Positions 1-11,800 are shown, counted from the stretch's first letter. The stretch: 64,000 nucleotides of DNA from Strobilurus pachycystidiatus (GCA_019915135.1 JAHLMK010000001.1:3844001-3908000); one strand, 5' to 3'. Translations and numbers: made by a program. Notes: generated by a model not told the origin, from the letters alone.

Positions 1-364
1 TTGAGCCGTCTGGCACTCTTCTTGAAGTGATCCTCGAGACTGCAAAGCTCTGTCAGTCGATGTGCATGTAAGGCAAGCATGCATTACCTCGTAATCTTGC
101 GCTTGATGCGTAGGGTGGTCTTCACGCCATCTTCAGAAAAGGCCACGGAATCGACGGCGGCGGCAATAGAGCGATGGACGCTGGCCTTGGTATCTCCACT
201 CGTGTTCTGGGTCATGTGAATGAGAAGCTGCAGCCGGTGCAAAAAGCAGCACTTGCCTCATCTGGTGAATCCTTCCCATAAAGAACGAGGAAGTGCTCCT
301 TCTTTCTGATCTGCTCAATCAAAAGCCATGTTGCAGCTTCAGTCCATTGACTACCGGGAGGCAT
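1..364 (-). CDS. Myb/SANT-like DNA-binding domain protein, 3' part outside the window
   Basis: The start is ATG at 364, reading leftwards. Three exons fit: 257-364, 88-206 and 39 to beyond base 1. Intron 1 (207-256, 50 bases) has a GC-AG boundary with the perfect GC-type donor GAG/GCAAGT; intron 2 (40-87) is GT-AG. The protein opens with a tryptophan-led stretch (SQWTEAATWLLIEQ), then FLVLYGKDSPDE joined across intron 1 to NTSGDTKASVHRSIA, then a basic helix ending SLEDHFKKSARRLK. This is the look of the Myb/SANT-like helix bundles of fungal DNA-binding proteins, often linked to DDE transposases or domesticated ones. Family naming is inference from pattern. Splicing out both introns keeps one open frame to the window edge, which supports the model. 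Confidence 0.7.
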
Positions 365-578
365 TGAATAAAGAGCGAGAAAGTAATGAATGTCGTCGAA
401 AGAAAAGATCCGGGGTCGTTACGCCGTGTTACTACTTGTGACTACCTAGTGACCGCTACCCGGACCGGCAGCCGAGCGACCGAGCGACCAACCGACCGAC
501 CCAACTCTGAGCTCCCCTATTCTTCCTCGTCATTATCTCTCCTCGTTCTCGTCCTCCTGAACTCCTTGCAATTGCTAG
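365..578. other. Intergenic, nothing recognised
   Basis: Upstream of the partial Myb-like gene. Open frames here are short and have no family resemblance. The stretch from 880 to about 1100 on the other side of the GH51 fragment is also empty. Confidence 0.6.
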
Positions 579-879
579 GAACGACCGCTGCGCTGAACGC
601 ATGGACCTCCCTGGGGAGCACCTCGCACATCTCCGTCTTCAAGTCCTGGCAGCACGCTGAGCCTCGCGACGGCGGCGGGCACGACTGGGACGGTCGGTTT
701 CGCGAACGCGGGGTATTTAGTCCCTTTCGATCCAGTCTTGTTCGAGTTCGTGTTCTATTCCGATTCTGATTCTTTTCCCCTCCTTCTCTTCCTCACCTTC
801 CACTGCAGGCATCGAAGTCGACTCCATGTGGACCTACACAGGCCAGTTCTATTACCGCTTCCCCGCCCCGCCCAGCACG
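579..879 (+). pseudogene. Fragment of a GH51 arabinofuranosidase gene (two internal exons plus the intron between them)
   Basis: Bases 579 to about 717 and 809-879 closely match exons 7 and 8 of the complete GH51 gene on the opposite strand (11,372-11,536 and the start of the exon at 11,272). Shared motifs are TTAALNAWT, STSHIS and, after a frame change, TGTVGFANAGY; the second block reads GIEVDSMWTYTGQFYYRF. The sequence between them still resembles an intron with a CAG acceptor at 806-808, so this is a DNA-level duplicate, not a processed copy. About 25 bases are missing inside the first block (near 645), which shifts the frame. No start, catalytic exons or 3' end are present, so it cannot encode an enzyme. 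Confidence 0.8.
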
Positions 880-1107
880 CAAAACCAACCGTGATCAGTG
901 GAAGAATCTGGATGGCTGCCCCGGAACGCGGGTACTGCATCCAACCTGTTCTAGAGTCCGAGTCGCGACTCTTCATCGAGTCGAGACTCGACCATGCGAC
1001 TTGCCCCGCTGACACCGAGATGGATAAATTGGCAATTGCTACATGTCTCACCGATCTGGGGTAAGCTTGGGTTCTATAGCCGTGCGGATCTCGCCTTGTC
1101 TCCTGTG

Positions 1108-1116
1108 TATATAAGG
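1108..1116 (+). promoter_or_regulatory. TATA box of the alcohol dehydrogenase gene
   Basis: TATATAAGG lies 75 bases upstream of the chosen ATG (1191), at a normal distance for a fungal core promoter with a short leader. Confidence 0.6.
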
Positions 1117-1190
1117 CCCCTCGCTCACCAACATCATACAACATGAGACTCAACAACATTCGAGCACTCCACATTCGGACATTACACAAC

Positions 1191-2356
1191 ATGAGCATGA
1201 GGGCGCTCGTCTACAACGGCACATCCATGCCATCCATCGAAAAGCGTCCCATGCCCCAAATACTCAAACCTACCGATGCGGTCGTGAAGATGGTCAAGGC
1301 ATCCATCTGCGGTACCCTTTCCCTGCCAATTCCAATTCACATAAGTATCCAATCTAACACTCCTTCCAGGAACCGACCTCCACATCCTGAAAGGCGACGT
1401 CCCCACCTGCGCCCACGGCACCATCCTCGGCCACGAAGGCGTCGGCATCGTCGAGTCCGTCGGGCCCGCCGTCAAGTCCTTCAAAGCCGGCCACCGCGTC
1501 ATCGTCTCCGCCATCACCGCCTGCTCCGCGTGCACGTTCTGCCGGCGGGGCATGCCCTCGCACTGCACCGACGGCGGGTGGGTGCTCGGGAACACGATCG
1601 ACGGCGTGCAGGCGGAGTACGCGCGCATCCCGCACGCGGACGCGAGTCTGCATCCCATGGTGGTCGAGGGAGGAGGGGCGTCGGACGCGGACCAGGTGAT
1701 GCTGAGCGACGTGCTCCCCACGGCGCTGGAGTGCGGTGTGATCAACGGGCGCGTGCAGCCGGGGTCGAGCGTCGCGATTGTGGGTGCGGGCCCCGTAGGG
1801 CTCGGCGCGCTGATCACTGCGCAGCTGTACTCCCCCGCTAAGGTCATTATGATTGACCTCGACGCCAATCGGCTGCAACAGGCTGTGTCACACGGGGCGA
1901 CGCATACGGTCGTGTCTGGGCCGTCCGCGGTGGAGGAGGTGATGCGGATCACGGACGGGGCGGGCGTGGATACGGCTATTGAGGCTGTGGGCGTCCCAGC
2001 GACGTTCGGCCTCTGTCAGGATATCATTGCTGTGGGTGGGACGATTGCGAACCTGGGCGTGCATGGAAAGGCGGTGGATCTGCACTTGGAGAAGCTGTGG
2101 GATCGGAATATCAGTGAGTCCTGCGTTTGCGTTTGCGTACAGCGAAATGCTGACTAGGTGTGTCGCTATAGCTATCACGACTCGACTTGTCGATGCGTCT
2201 AGCACACCCATGCTCTTGAAGCTCGTGGAGTCGGGGAGGATTCGAGCTGGATCGCTGGGGACGCACTCGTTCAAGTTTGAGGATATGAACAAAGCGTACG
2301 AGACGTTTGGGAAGGCAGCGGAGAACGATGCTCTGAAGGTTATCATCGAATTTTAA
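1191..2356 (+). CDS. Zinc-dependent alcohol dehydrogenase (MDR superfamily)
   Basis: Three exons (1191-1311, 1370-2113, 2172-2356) with 58-base introns give 349 residues, the usual size for this family. Zinc-site residues are visible: C40 in SICGTDLH, and H62-E63 in GHEGVGIVESVG. The structural zinc loop has C92, C95, C98 and C106. The Rossmann motif VGAGPVGLGA is followed by an Asp at the end of the next strand (IMIDLD), which in this family favours NAD(H) over NADP(H). Expected reaction: reversible oxidation of a secondary or medium-chain alcohol in the cytosol; the substrate cannot be read from sequence. An in-frame ATG at 1143 would add 16 residues. I prefer 1191, where family similarity begins. 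Confidence 0.9.
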
Positions 2357-2615
2357 TAATCTGTAAATTAGTTTCTCAGAAATGAAATGTACAGTACGCA
2401 ATGATAGTGCAGTGATGAATACTCTCTGCCGCGGACAGTCCTGCTTTGGCATGTACAAGACTGGGAGTGAAGAACGCGTGGTGGCTTCGCAAAAAGGTGT
2501 TCCTCCTCGTCGCGGTCTTCATTTTTCTGACGAACTTAGAGTGCTGTAAAGCCTGCGCCATTTTCAAAGAAATCAATAGGACAGAATTAATACAAACATA
2601 CACTATACAGACACC

Positions 2616-3574
2616 CTACTCGCTCATAGCATCGTCGTCGTCGTCTCCACCAACGGCACCATCGGTCGGTAGCAACTCGCGAGGGATCTGCGTGACCTCA
2701 CCAGACGTCGCATCCCAGCGCGCTATCAAGCCCACCCGGAACGTCACCATTTTTTCGCCAATCAGCTTCAACAGCTGCGCCTGCTCGCTCGTGAGCGGTT
2801 TTCCCTTCACGCATAGCTGGTGTGCGCTGGTTAGTGTGGGGACACCGCGGTTCATGGAGGTGGTGAGGCCGAGTTTGCGGAGCTGGGGGTCTTCGTTGTG
2901 GGGGAAGGGTTCTGGGGGGTCGGAGTGGTGCCGCATTACGGGGCCGACGGGGAGGATGACGGTGCGCGAGGCGAGGTTGCCTGCTCGGGCGAAATCTGGC
3001 TGTTTGAAGTCGGCGAACCAGTCGATGACTTCTTGGGGCTCGCTGTTGGTGAAGAGGATGCCGACTTGGCCTTTTATTTGCTAGAAGAAAAGATTATAGG
3101 GTGACGGTATGTGTGAGGGTAAATACACGCACCTGGGCTAGTTTTGAGATGCCCTCTTTGTGTTCTTCCTCTGGCGTCAATCCTAGAGCTTTCGCCATGA
3201 CTGCACCACGCCCAAAGAATATCCGAGCAGAGCTGTGAGATGCATGTGAGATCTTTTTAAAGACCGTGGGCCGATATAGACACACTCTTTCCATAGTTTC
3301 CGGACAGTCTTGAGGTGCGAATTCCGCATTGCACCCACTTCGAATAACCAGCAGTATTGCCACTTGTCGACGCTATTTTGGACCTATGGATCATGTTCGA
3401 ATCGTTGAGGCATGCGGCGAAAGGATAAGATGCAGACCTCCTGCATCATGGCAGTTTTTTGGTCTCTTGTCTTTTTGGAGACCTTTGTGAGGGACACTAG
3501 CCAGAAGTCAGACACGGATTATTTAGTAATAAATGAAGCCACTGACCGAGTTTCGAGCGCTTGGATTTAGGCAT
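2616..3574 (-). CDS. MRT4: Ribosome assembly factor MRT4 (uL10-like)
   Basis: Five exons read leftwards: 3547-3574, 3438-3496, 3286-3383, 3133-3232 and 2616-3080; introns are 50-54 bases. The 249-residue product starts MPKSKRSK, has the KKTRDQKTAMMQE basic helix, then KDSARIFFGR and VMAKALG. It continues with GPVMRHHSDP, EPQ/DPQLRKLG-type and LTSEQAQLLKLIG motifs, and ends in a short acidic tail. These are hallmarks of Mrt4, the nuclear paralogue of the stalk protein P0. Mrt4 occupies the stalk base on pre-60S particles and is exchanged for P0 late in 60S maturation. The long disordered stalk-binding tail of P0 is absent, separating the two. The ATG is 66 bases from that of the divergent deoxyhypusine hydroxylase gene. 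Confidence 0.93.
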
Positions 3575-3640
3575 GGTGGGCGAAGGAGGGAGGAGGAAGA
3601 GAAGCTGTGTCTAAATTTGGCAATCCGCAATTTTTTGATC
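3575..3640. promoter_or_regulatory. 66-base divergent promoter shared by MRT4 and deoxyhypusine hydroxylase
   Basis: Only 66 bases separate the two start codons, so both core promoters must overlap each other or lie inside the first exons. Both products serve translation (60S assembly and eIF5A modification), which suggests joint regulation; this is inference. Confidence 0.6.
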
Positions 3641-4903
3641 ATGGCCGTCACCACCGCCGAGCTCAAAAATCTCGAAGACGTCCTCCTCAACACGTCGGGC
3701 AACGTTCTTCTTCACAACCGTTTCCGCGCATTATTCACCCTCAAATCCTTCAAGTCGGAAGAGGCCGTCCGGATAATATCCAAGGGCAAGTCGATCCGAG
3801 TCCCAAATCCATATCTCATGCATCTCGCTAATGATTACCGTCCCCAGGCTTCCAAGACGAGTCGGCGTTGCTGAAACATGAAATTGCGTACTGTCTTGGA
3901 CAGATCCAGAAAAAATCGGCGCTGCCTACGCTTGAAAGCGTTCTAGCAGACCAATCTGAGGATCCTATGGTCCGACATGAGGTGCCATTTCCTGTTCGCT
4001 CTGCGACGACCACGTCACTCAGATCTCACGAGTCAGGCCGCTGAAGCTATGGGCGCGATATCCGCTGCTGACTCTGTGCCATTTTTGAAGCGATATCTAT
4101 CAGACGCCAACGACAGTGTTCGCGAGACATGCGAGATCGCCGTGGCGCGTATTGAATGGGACAACTCTGATGAGGGAAAGCGACATAGGACGCAGATTGA
4201 CGATGCGGACAACATTCCGTACGTATTCCCGCATACTCAACTCAAGTATCACCTTTCTCAAATCTAACAGCACCTACACTTCCATTGACCCCGCACCTCC
4301 TTCTTCTGGTCTGCTCTCAGGCGCACCAAAGCCCGAGGATCTCTCACAATCCAGCGTCGAAGACCTGAAATCAAAACTACTCGACACGAAACTTCCCCTC
4401 TTCGAACGCTACCGCGCCATGTTCGCCCTCCGCAACATCGGTACCGCACCAGCCGTCGACGCCCTCGCAGCGGGCTTCTCTGACGACAGTGCCTTGTTCA
4501 AGTACTACTCTCCCTTGCCCCCGTTCCCTGTTGTCCTGACCGTCTTTGCGCAGGCACGAGATCGCATTCGTATTCGGACAACTCCTCTCGCCCCACTCTG
4601 TGCCATGTCTTGTGGATGTCCTCAGAGATTCCAACGAATCTGAAATGGTTCGCCATGAAGCTGCGGAGGCTCTCGGTGGGATTGGGACTCCAGAGGTCCT
4701 CCCACATCTACGTGAGTGGATGACCCGCCCAGATGCGCCCCGCGTCGTTCGAGAGAGCTGTCAGGTCGCCATCGATATGTGGGAGGTATGTCTGTCTCGC
4801 TCTAGATGCGTGCGGATCTTCATCTCCTCTCCAGTACGAAAATTCGGACGAGTTCCAATATGCAAATGGTCTGGAAACTGCCCCAGCCGCGGTGGCGGTT
4901 TGA
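3641..4903 (+). CDS. LIA1: Deoxyhypusine hydroxylase (HEAT-repeat di-iron enzyme)
   Basis: Six exons (3641-3785, 3848-3981, 4037-4218, 4271-4501, 4554-4785, 4835-4903) give 330 residues. The enzyme hydroxylates the deoxyhypusine side chain of eIF5A to hypusine. All four His-Glu iron-binding pairs of the family are present, at about residues 59/60 and 92/93 in the first half and 232/233 and 265/266 in the second. They sit in paired contexts [25 protein letters not shown] and MVRHEAAEA, reflecting the duplicated four-HEAT-repeat architecture. The linker DDADNIP...SIDPAPP is also typical. Intron 1 has a GC-AG boundary (donor AAGG/GCAAGT at 3786). No inactivating change is seen. Confidence 0.95.
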
Positions 4904-5210
4904 AGTTGAAATCAATCTGTTGTATTTCTACTCTTGTATATTCCTATGTATAGCTTGAAGATCGTCGACCTTTTCTCAGGACCGACAGCCTTAGAAGCGA
5001 TCTAACTCGTAGCGTCTTCATGTCCATTTGAGTTACAGTATTCGGTGGGCGTCAATCACTTAGTATTACACACTGCTTCATCTCAGTTGCTCGCGTAAGT
5101 TTCAACGCCAAGCCCGCGCGTCTCCGCCCGAACTTCCCTATAATAGCCCCTAGCCGTGCAATCGCTTTCTGATGATACTCCCTTTGCGCAGAAACATCCT
5201 CTCAGCCAAA

Positions 5211-5994
5211 ATGTCTCCCATCATCTCCCAGTTCCTTCGCTTCACCGTCAGCCCTGACTTTGACGTCCGTTCACCATCTTTCAGTCGCGTCCGCCAAATC
5301 GCGCGCGAAACAGGTGGCGCGACGGAGCAATTCTACGGTGTTCCCACCGGGACAGATGCTAAACAATTATGCTGGGTGATTCGTGCGTACCTTTCCTAGA
5401 ACTTCGTAGAAACGCGCGCTGACCTGGTTGATTCCGACAGAGTGGCCTGAAGCCGCCAATCCAATGAAATTCGACTCTCAAGGTTTCCGGGACGCCGTGA
5501 ATGCCCTGGATGTCAATAAATCGCCTCAGTCGTGGTATCTTCCCTTCGCCAGCGCAGATTTGCCCAGGCCAGGCCTTACCGCGCCTCTGACAGAGCTTGT
5601 TGGACAAGTTCCACTCGTCACAGCAGCCCACGACTGATACTTGATTTAGTGTTGTGTGCATCTCAAGAGCTCAGACAAGTCGGACGCCACCGCTAAATCG
5701 CTGCACCAGACCTTCGTTGATTGCTATGATGCGCCAGATGGAGGATTCACGGGGGGGTATTGGAGCGAGGCGATCAACGACGACAGGATGAATTGGTACT
5801 TCCTCGGCTGGGACACTCGGGAGGTGAGTGCAATGCGATTTGTGTGTGGCGGTGGTTGAATTCGTGGAATCGTGGTATAGCATCACACGAAGTACGCCAA
5901 GTCGGAGCTGTTTGCGGTCGAGATTGACAAGTTGGGGCCTGTTATGGATGATGGGTATGCTGTTTTTGTGAAGCTCGTTCGAGAGACGAGTTAG
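5211..5994 (+). CDS. Small cytosolic protein with ABM/Dabb-like (dimeric alpha-beta barrel) repeats
   Basis: Four exons (5211-5382, 5441-5598, 5650-5823, 5881-5994) encode 205 residues. The sequence seems to contain two similar halves. The first contains WVIQWPEAANP; the second has WYFLGWDTREHHTKYAKSELF, close to the 'GW-x-s-x-e-x-H' pattern seen in antibiotic-biosynthesis-monooxygenase/Dabb folds. No signal peptide or membrane segment is present. The start at 5211 has a better context (AAAATGT) than the in-frame ATG at 5172, though either could be used. The family is widespread in mushroom genomes without a known reaction, so no function is assigned. Confidence 0.75.
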
Positions 5995-6537
5995 ATATGA
6001 TATGTAAGTAGTCGCAGAATACAGAAATAGCCAGTTGGACTCGGATGTCGTCCGTTGTGACAGCTTGAGAGACTCTCGCACCAAGTCTGGTCCCGCTTTG
6101 TCCACTGTAGACAAGAGAAACAAGTAGACCTGGAGCCTCCGGAGCAAGTTGCCAGTCATCGAGTCTGCCTATGGGAGGAGATGATCTGGAACCACAAAGA
6201 GTCGCGCAGCAACGCGAATACCGATTGATGCGGCCACCAACAGTAGCCACTCAGTCAGCCGACAGTTTGCAGAGAGAAATGAAAGGGTCGTACGCACTGG
6301 CAAAGCCGATACTTGCACGGCCAGACTTGGGACTTGTGTTGAGATAGAGTATTTCCTGCGAGCTCAGGCTGGGAGCCTCAAATCAGGAACACGACAGGTG
6401 ATGCGGCGGACGCCGAGACTTCAAGGTCCGAAATTGAAAGCAGTCGTCGAATATAATTTTGTCTTTCAATACCACGCCAATCCATCGTGTCTCACTCCTC
6501 GGCGGCGCCCAGCAGTTCACGAGATCTCCCATTCACC
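5995..6537. other. Intergenic, nothing recognised
   Basis: Holds the 3' region of the barrel protein gene and the promoter of the endosulfine gene. Short open frames on both strands lack family resemblance. Confidence 0.6.
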
Positions 6538-7131
6538 ATGCTTCCCGCCCAACGCAACAAGGTCGATATCAGTGTACGTCGCCGTCGTCGTCATTGCCGC
6601 CCCTCGTGCTCATCAATGGTATCCACAGAAACTGTCAGAGCAGGAGCAGATCTTACTGAGGAAGTACGGGAAGCTACCAACACACAAGAATGTCCTCCAC
6701 AAGATGCAGAAGGTCGGAGACAGGCCCCCCTTTGCTGTCATCGCTCTCTCATCGGACCTCTACAGGATCGTAAATACTTCGATTCTGGCGACTACGCCCT
6801 GTCCAAGGCCGGCGTAGCCCCCCAGAGCACAGTTGGGACTGCGATACCAAATCCTCAAAAGTAAGCGCGGGTACACCCTGTGCCGCGAGGCTTTCGTTGA
6901 CGACCAACCTGCAGCATTCCTCATGCATCGTCGCCTGCCAACGGCCATCCTGGGCTATCCGTCTCCCCTACAGCATCGACTAGTCCGGTCAACAAGGAAA
7001 GCGGGCTTGCCTCTCCGACTGATACCAAGACCGCCTTCAACGAGTCGGAAGAGCCCGCACCGGAGTCAGAAGAACCCGCCCCAGCAGTCGAAGCCGATGT
7101 CGCTGATCCTCCCGCTCCCATCTCTTCCTGA
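6538..7131 (+). CDS. IGO1: Endosulfine / Igo1-type PP2A-B55 inhibitor
   Basis: Four exons (6538-6573, 6629-6712, 6766-6860, 6915-7131) encode 143 residues. The invariant endosulfine core FDSGDY lies at about residues 45-50, with the Greatwall/Rim15 phospho-acceptor serine at 47. It is preceded by RKYGKLP and followed by a Pro/Ser/Glu-rich, probably disordered tail. Once phosphorylated by the Greatwall-class kinase, these proteins bind and inhibit PP2A-B55, controlling mitotic entry and, in yeasts, quiescence and mRNA protection under nutrient limitation. The core is joined correctly only when all three introns (53-55 bases) are removed. Confidence 0.95.
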
Positions 7132-7979
7132 AATGCACATATACATTCTCCCCCCGCTTTCGCTATTCACGCCACGCCTTTCCCGTTTTGTATCCCACTG
7201 TAACAATGTATTCACAGTCCGCTAATCGGAAGCCGGTCGCCATTGCTATCGTGCGCCGACGAATCAATCATTCCTCCAGAGCAAATATGCTGTGGAGTGT
7301 CCTCCAGTTTCCCACTCGCATGGGACCGAACCCAATCCTACAGGACGGTTTCACGGCCATCAACGGATCGACCAGCATGCTATTCATCGAAGACGCCACG
7401 CCACGACTTTCACAGCTCCAACGAGTGGTCGGACAGATTATCTTTTGTTCCGCTTCCTTTTTCATACGTATTCATGTCGGCCAGACAATCTCGAACGTAC
7501 GTTTCAGACTCGATGTGACTCTTGAGTCGGAGAGTTTCAGCCTCGGATCTCTTTTTCGAGGTGTCGCCCACATAGAGTTACGGTATGAGAGGTGCCGTGA
7601 ATGTAGGGCCTTGTCCCGTTTCATTCTACAGTACTTATTGACCCGGTGACAACACTCTCGGTGACCGCCATAGAAGTGTAATAGTTCCTTATTGAAAGGG
7701 TTCCGATGCGCCAATGCGCCTCAGTCTCATCGCCTCATTTCCTCGCGTCTCTTCGCGTTGAAAGACTGGGCGCTGACTCAGTGACTATGCTTCTATGACG
7801 AAGGGCTAGTAGACGCTCTAGACTCGAATTGTCTGATGCAAGCGACTGTGCCATCAGGGATATTTTTGATACTGTTGCCAGTTGCGGTCGTCAACGCTTC
7901 TTTCCCTCTTCCCCTCACTCTTTCATCAACTTTCTTTCGACCTCTGGAAGGCCCCTTGTTTGAATCTCTTGCCGGCAAT
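7132..7979. other. Intergenic, nothing recognised
   Basis: 848 bases between the endosulfine stop and the secreted-protein start. Overlapping frames at 7188-7714 are short, on both strands, and do not resemble proteins. Confidence 0.6.
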
Positions 7980-8625
7980 ATGGTTTCCTTCAAGTTCTAC
8001 ATCTTTGGCGCTCTCTTCACCCTCCTCTTCGCGGCTCAGGAAGGTCCGTGCAACCACGATGATAACCAAAACGACCTTACTGATGCCCGAGTCCCCTGGC
8101 AGCTTTCGCATACCACTACACTGCTCGCTTGGCCGCCAAGCTCAACACCCCCGCTAAGCGCGATCTGCAGCTGAACACTGCGTCGAGCCGACGCCTCACG
8201 GCCAACCTCACGAGCGAAGACATCCCCGCCGCCTGCTCGGACAGCTGCAACACCCAGGCTGTGACTGCCATCTCCGTGCGTGCCACCTCATCCCCCCCCA
8301 ATGTCATCCCGTCCTCAATGTCCTTCGTAGGATTGCACCGTCCAGAACTGCACTTGTGGCGATGCCACCGACGCGGCGATCGGGACGTGCATGACATGCG
8401 TCGTGGCGCAGAATATCATTACCACTCAGCTTGCCGCGGCTGTTCATAAACGTATGTACTTCCATCGATACCCGCACGCATGCTGACCAGTCTGGAAAAG
8501 AATACGAGACCACCTGCTCGCACCGTGGTGTGACATTGGCCTCTACCAGCGATGCGGCCGTTATCAAAGCCGGGATACTCACTGTGCCCCTCTTCGTCGT
8601 CGCAGTCGTCGTCAATTTGTTTTAA
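7980..8625 (+). CDS. Small cysteine-rich secreted protein, probably GPI-anchored
   Basis: Four exons (7980-8043, 8103-8275, 8331-8451, 8501-8625) encode 160 residues. An N-terminal signal peptide (FYIFGALFTLLFAA) is followed by a KR site that could be cut by a Kex2-type protease. A mature part follows with cysteines in the pattern CSDSC, DCTVQNCTCGD, GTCMTC and TTC. A hydrophobic C-terminus (ILTVPLFVVAVVV) preceded by small residues looks like a GPI-attachment signal. The last intron (8452-8500) uses an AAAAG acceptor; the nearer CAG at 8488-8490 would break the frame and lose the hydrophobic tail. Function unknown; a cell-wall or surface role is inferred. Confidence 0.75.
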
Positions 8626-8814
8626 TCGGGTTCAAGGGAATGGGGATGGGGATAGGGATGCGCCATAGTTTCTAGTTCTTCTCCAACCATGGCGTCGTAT
8701 ACAAGGTTTGACAATAGAGTGCTGGTCATCCTCTTTTTACATTGTACACAGCTTTGGTTTGGGATGACAACGACAAACGATTACAAAGTCAAAACTAAAG
8801 GACCATCCGATCCC

Positions 8815-11800
8815 TCAATCTGCCGAGACGATCAACACTGACGCAGAAAGCGGCGGCGTGTTGTATGTGATGGTTTTCCCAGCCGTGAACGAGAAACTCT
8901 GCGGGACGGCCGCGCTGGGGTTCGTCGGCGTGTTCATCGTGCCCGACGCGGCCGTCAGGACCGTGCCCGTCCCCGCAGTCGACAGGATCGTGAACGGGAG
9001 CGTGAACACGACGGTGTTAGTTGTGGTCGCGGTGTTTATGGCCTCCATGTCCAGGTCAGACTCCAACAAGAGAATTGAGATTGAAGAGAGTCAGTCACCT
9101 TGAGATAGATCTGCTTCGCGGCGGTGTTCTTCGTGGCACTCCACTGGACGGCGCTACTGGCGGTGTTGGTCGTCGAGTTGAAGTAGGTGTCCCCTTTGTA
9201 CACGCCGAACATCTGTGTGCGATTGTGTTGAGTGAAGTCAGTAAGTATAATGAACGAAGGCCGTCACCTGCTGGACATAGTACGACGTGGACTTGATGAC
9301 AGTGGTAGGCCTGCGATTCATAGTAAGTCATGGCAGTGTGGCGTATGCAGTTGGCTTACGAGAACGCAACTAAGTTTGGCGTCTACAAAAACATAGGTCT
9401 GAGTTAGGCGTCCACTTTCGTAATGACATGGAGTACTCCTTACCCATTGCGTACTATTGATATGCTGCACAGATTTAGTAGGCCGGTCAAATTACAAGTT
9501 CCAATCTTACTTACGTTCAGAAGCGGCGCATACGCAGCCGCGAACACGATATCCGAGTTGCGGTCAAACCCAGTCATGTATGCCGCTTCTGCCACAGAGC
9601 CTAACGATCAAAGGTTGTCAGATCCAATGAGCACTGATCTGTATGTATAATCTCACCGTCAATAGTGGGATAAGCAATGGACGCGCCGCTGTCGCTCGAA
9701 GTGACCGCATATTCTCCCTTCATTTTCCACCCCCATGTCAGATACATGGCGAACTCGATGGCGTAACGAAAACCCACCTGGAAGAACCGCAATCCATTCC
9801 TTGCGAGGATGTCAAAGTTGTAGCATCCATTCCGGAAGAAGCCTGTCCCAAGTTTGTTAATGTTGTTATATCTCATATCCTCCTAGGATCAAAACTGACT
9901 GGGATTAGAATAGACATGTAGGTCCCAATACGTCGGTGCGGGCGAGATGGACGGGACGTTTCCGCTCGTTGCGCTGGTGGCGATGAATTCTATGTAAGTA
10001 GATTGTGGATTGTCAGGTTACGGGGAAGGGTTGAAAGGGGAACAGGGGTACAGGACTGACTTAGTTGGGGAAACGCAGCGCTGAGGTTGCCGTGGAAGTC
10101 GCGCCAGCGGTAGGTGTTATACCTAGTGTCATGAGTATAACATAAAGAATACAGGATTGGGAAGGAGCAGGAACGGGAACGCACGAAGACGAGGCAAAGT
10201 TATCCTCGTTCCCGATCTCGATGTACTGCAAGTTGAACGGCGCGGGGTGGCCCATGGATGCACGGATTGCGGCTGCAAATACAATGAAATTAGGACTCTA
10301 GAGGGGAGAAAACACACCTTGAGCGTTCGTCGACGCGTCTCCGATGGCGAAGTTGATCTCAAGACGTCCTCGGATCGTGTAGTATAATGCGATACGCAAA
10401 TACGTACCTGTTGAATAGCCTCCTGGATGTATGGCGCAAGACTTGCCTCGGGGAGGGCGTCTCCGTCCAGTGAATATCCTGCAGTCCGAGTCACAACCGT
10501 CAATCATCAGTTACACAGAAGCCACGGCCAGTACTAGCTCACCCGCCCAGACAGCCATAATCGGCACCATGCCCATATCTTCAATCCATTGCAGGTACTC
10601 GTAAATGCCCAGACCGCTGCAAAAAGTCAGTATGGGTGGGAAGAGGACTCAAAGTCTAGACGTACTCAGTATTGATATATCCCCAATCCCCATTCCTTCC
10701 CGGTCTATCGAGCAGCGAGCCGACGGTGTTGCTCCACAGCCAGCGGTCCGCCGTATTCGCGCCCTCCAAATCTGCAAGTGTTAGTGTTTGGGTCAGTGTC
10801 ATTGACTTTGGGCACGACTTACTATTTCCACCCGGAAATCTGAAGAAGGACGGGTTCATAGCCTGGAGCGTCTACGCTCCATCCCCACCCATTAGTCTCC
10901 TCCCATACAGACGGTGAATGATACAACTAACCTGCGACAGATCCACCCTCATCCCATTCGCCCTTCCATTGAACGTTGGTGGAAACAGCGAGAACATCGC
11001 GAATTCCACGTTCAGGCCCGCCACCGTCGCGCCGTTAAGCGATACAAAGAAAGAGTTGGTCGGGGCGCTTTGCGTTGAGGTGGGTTTGAGTGTGAACGTT
11101 ACATGCTTCCACCCAGCGCTAGAGGAAAATGAGGCGGTGGTGGAGGCGACGGTGGTGAGCGCGGCGTTGCGCAGGCCGATGGTGAAGGTGCCGGAGACGG
11201 CCGTGCTGGGCGGGGCGGGGAAGCGGTAGTAAAACTGGCCTGTGTAGGTCCACGTGGAGTCGACTTTGATGCCTGCACATCCGTTAGCAATGGGAAGTGA
11301 AGAAGAAATGGAGGGGGGGAAGAATCAGAATTGGAAAAAAGGAAACAAGACTGGACGGGACTCGGACTCACCCCAATACCCCGAATTCGCGAACCCAACC
11401 GTCCCAGTCGTGCCCGCCGCAGTCGCGAGGCTCAGGGAGTTTGGGAGCGCGCTAGACACGGGTGTGCTGGACTTGACGACGGAGATGTGTGAGGTGCTCC
11501 CTAGGGCGGTCCATGCGTTCAGCGCAGCGGTCGTTCCTAACGAATATGAGAAGTTTCAGGGGACGAGAACAAAGAAGGAGAATGAAGGTTACCCGGAGTG
11601 ACTTGCTGGAAGGCGCGATTTTGCAACACTGGGTCGGGTCATGGGGTCAGAGGAAGAATAGGAATAATAGACAAGGGGGCAGGAGGTACGGACGTTCGGC
11701 GTACAAGCCTCCGTCGCCGCTCTGTTTGTCAAGTATGTGAATGAGAGTCAACCGGCGGGAGTGGGTAGGTGCGTACGTGCTAAAAGTAGGGCTCAGCAAC

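Noticed and set aside
1143..1190. Upstream in-frame ATG of the alcohol dehydrogenase
   Set aside because: The 16 extra residues lack family support and the ATG at 1191 fits the dehydrogenase N-terminus; dual initiation is possible but not shown.
386..1198. Open frames on both strands covering the GH51 fragment
   Set aside because: They run across a recognisable broken GH51 gene and its intron and change frame within the family match.
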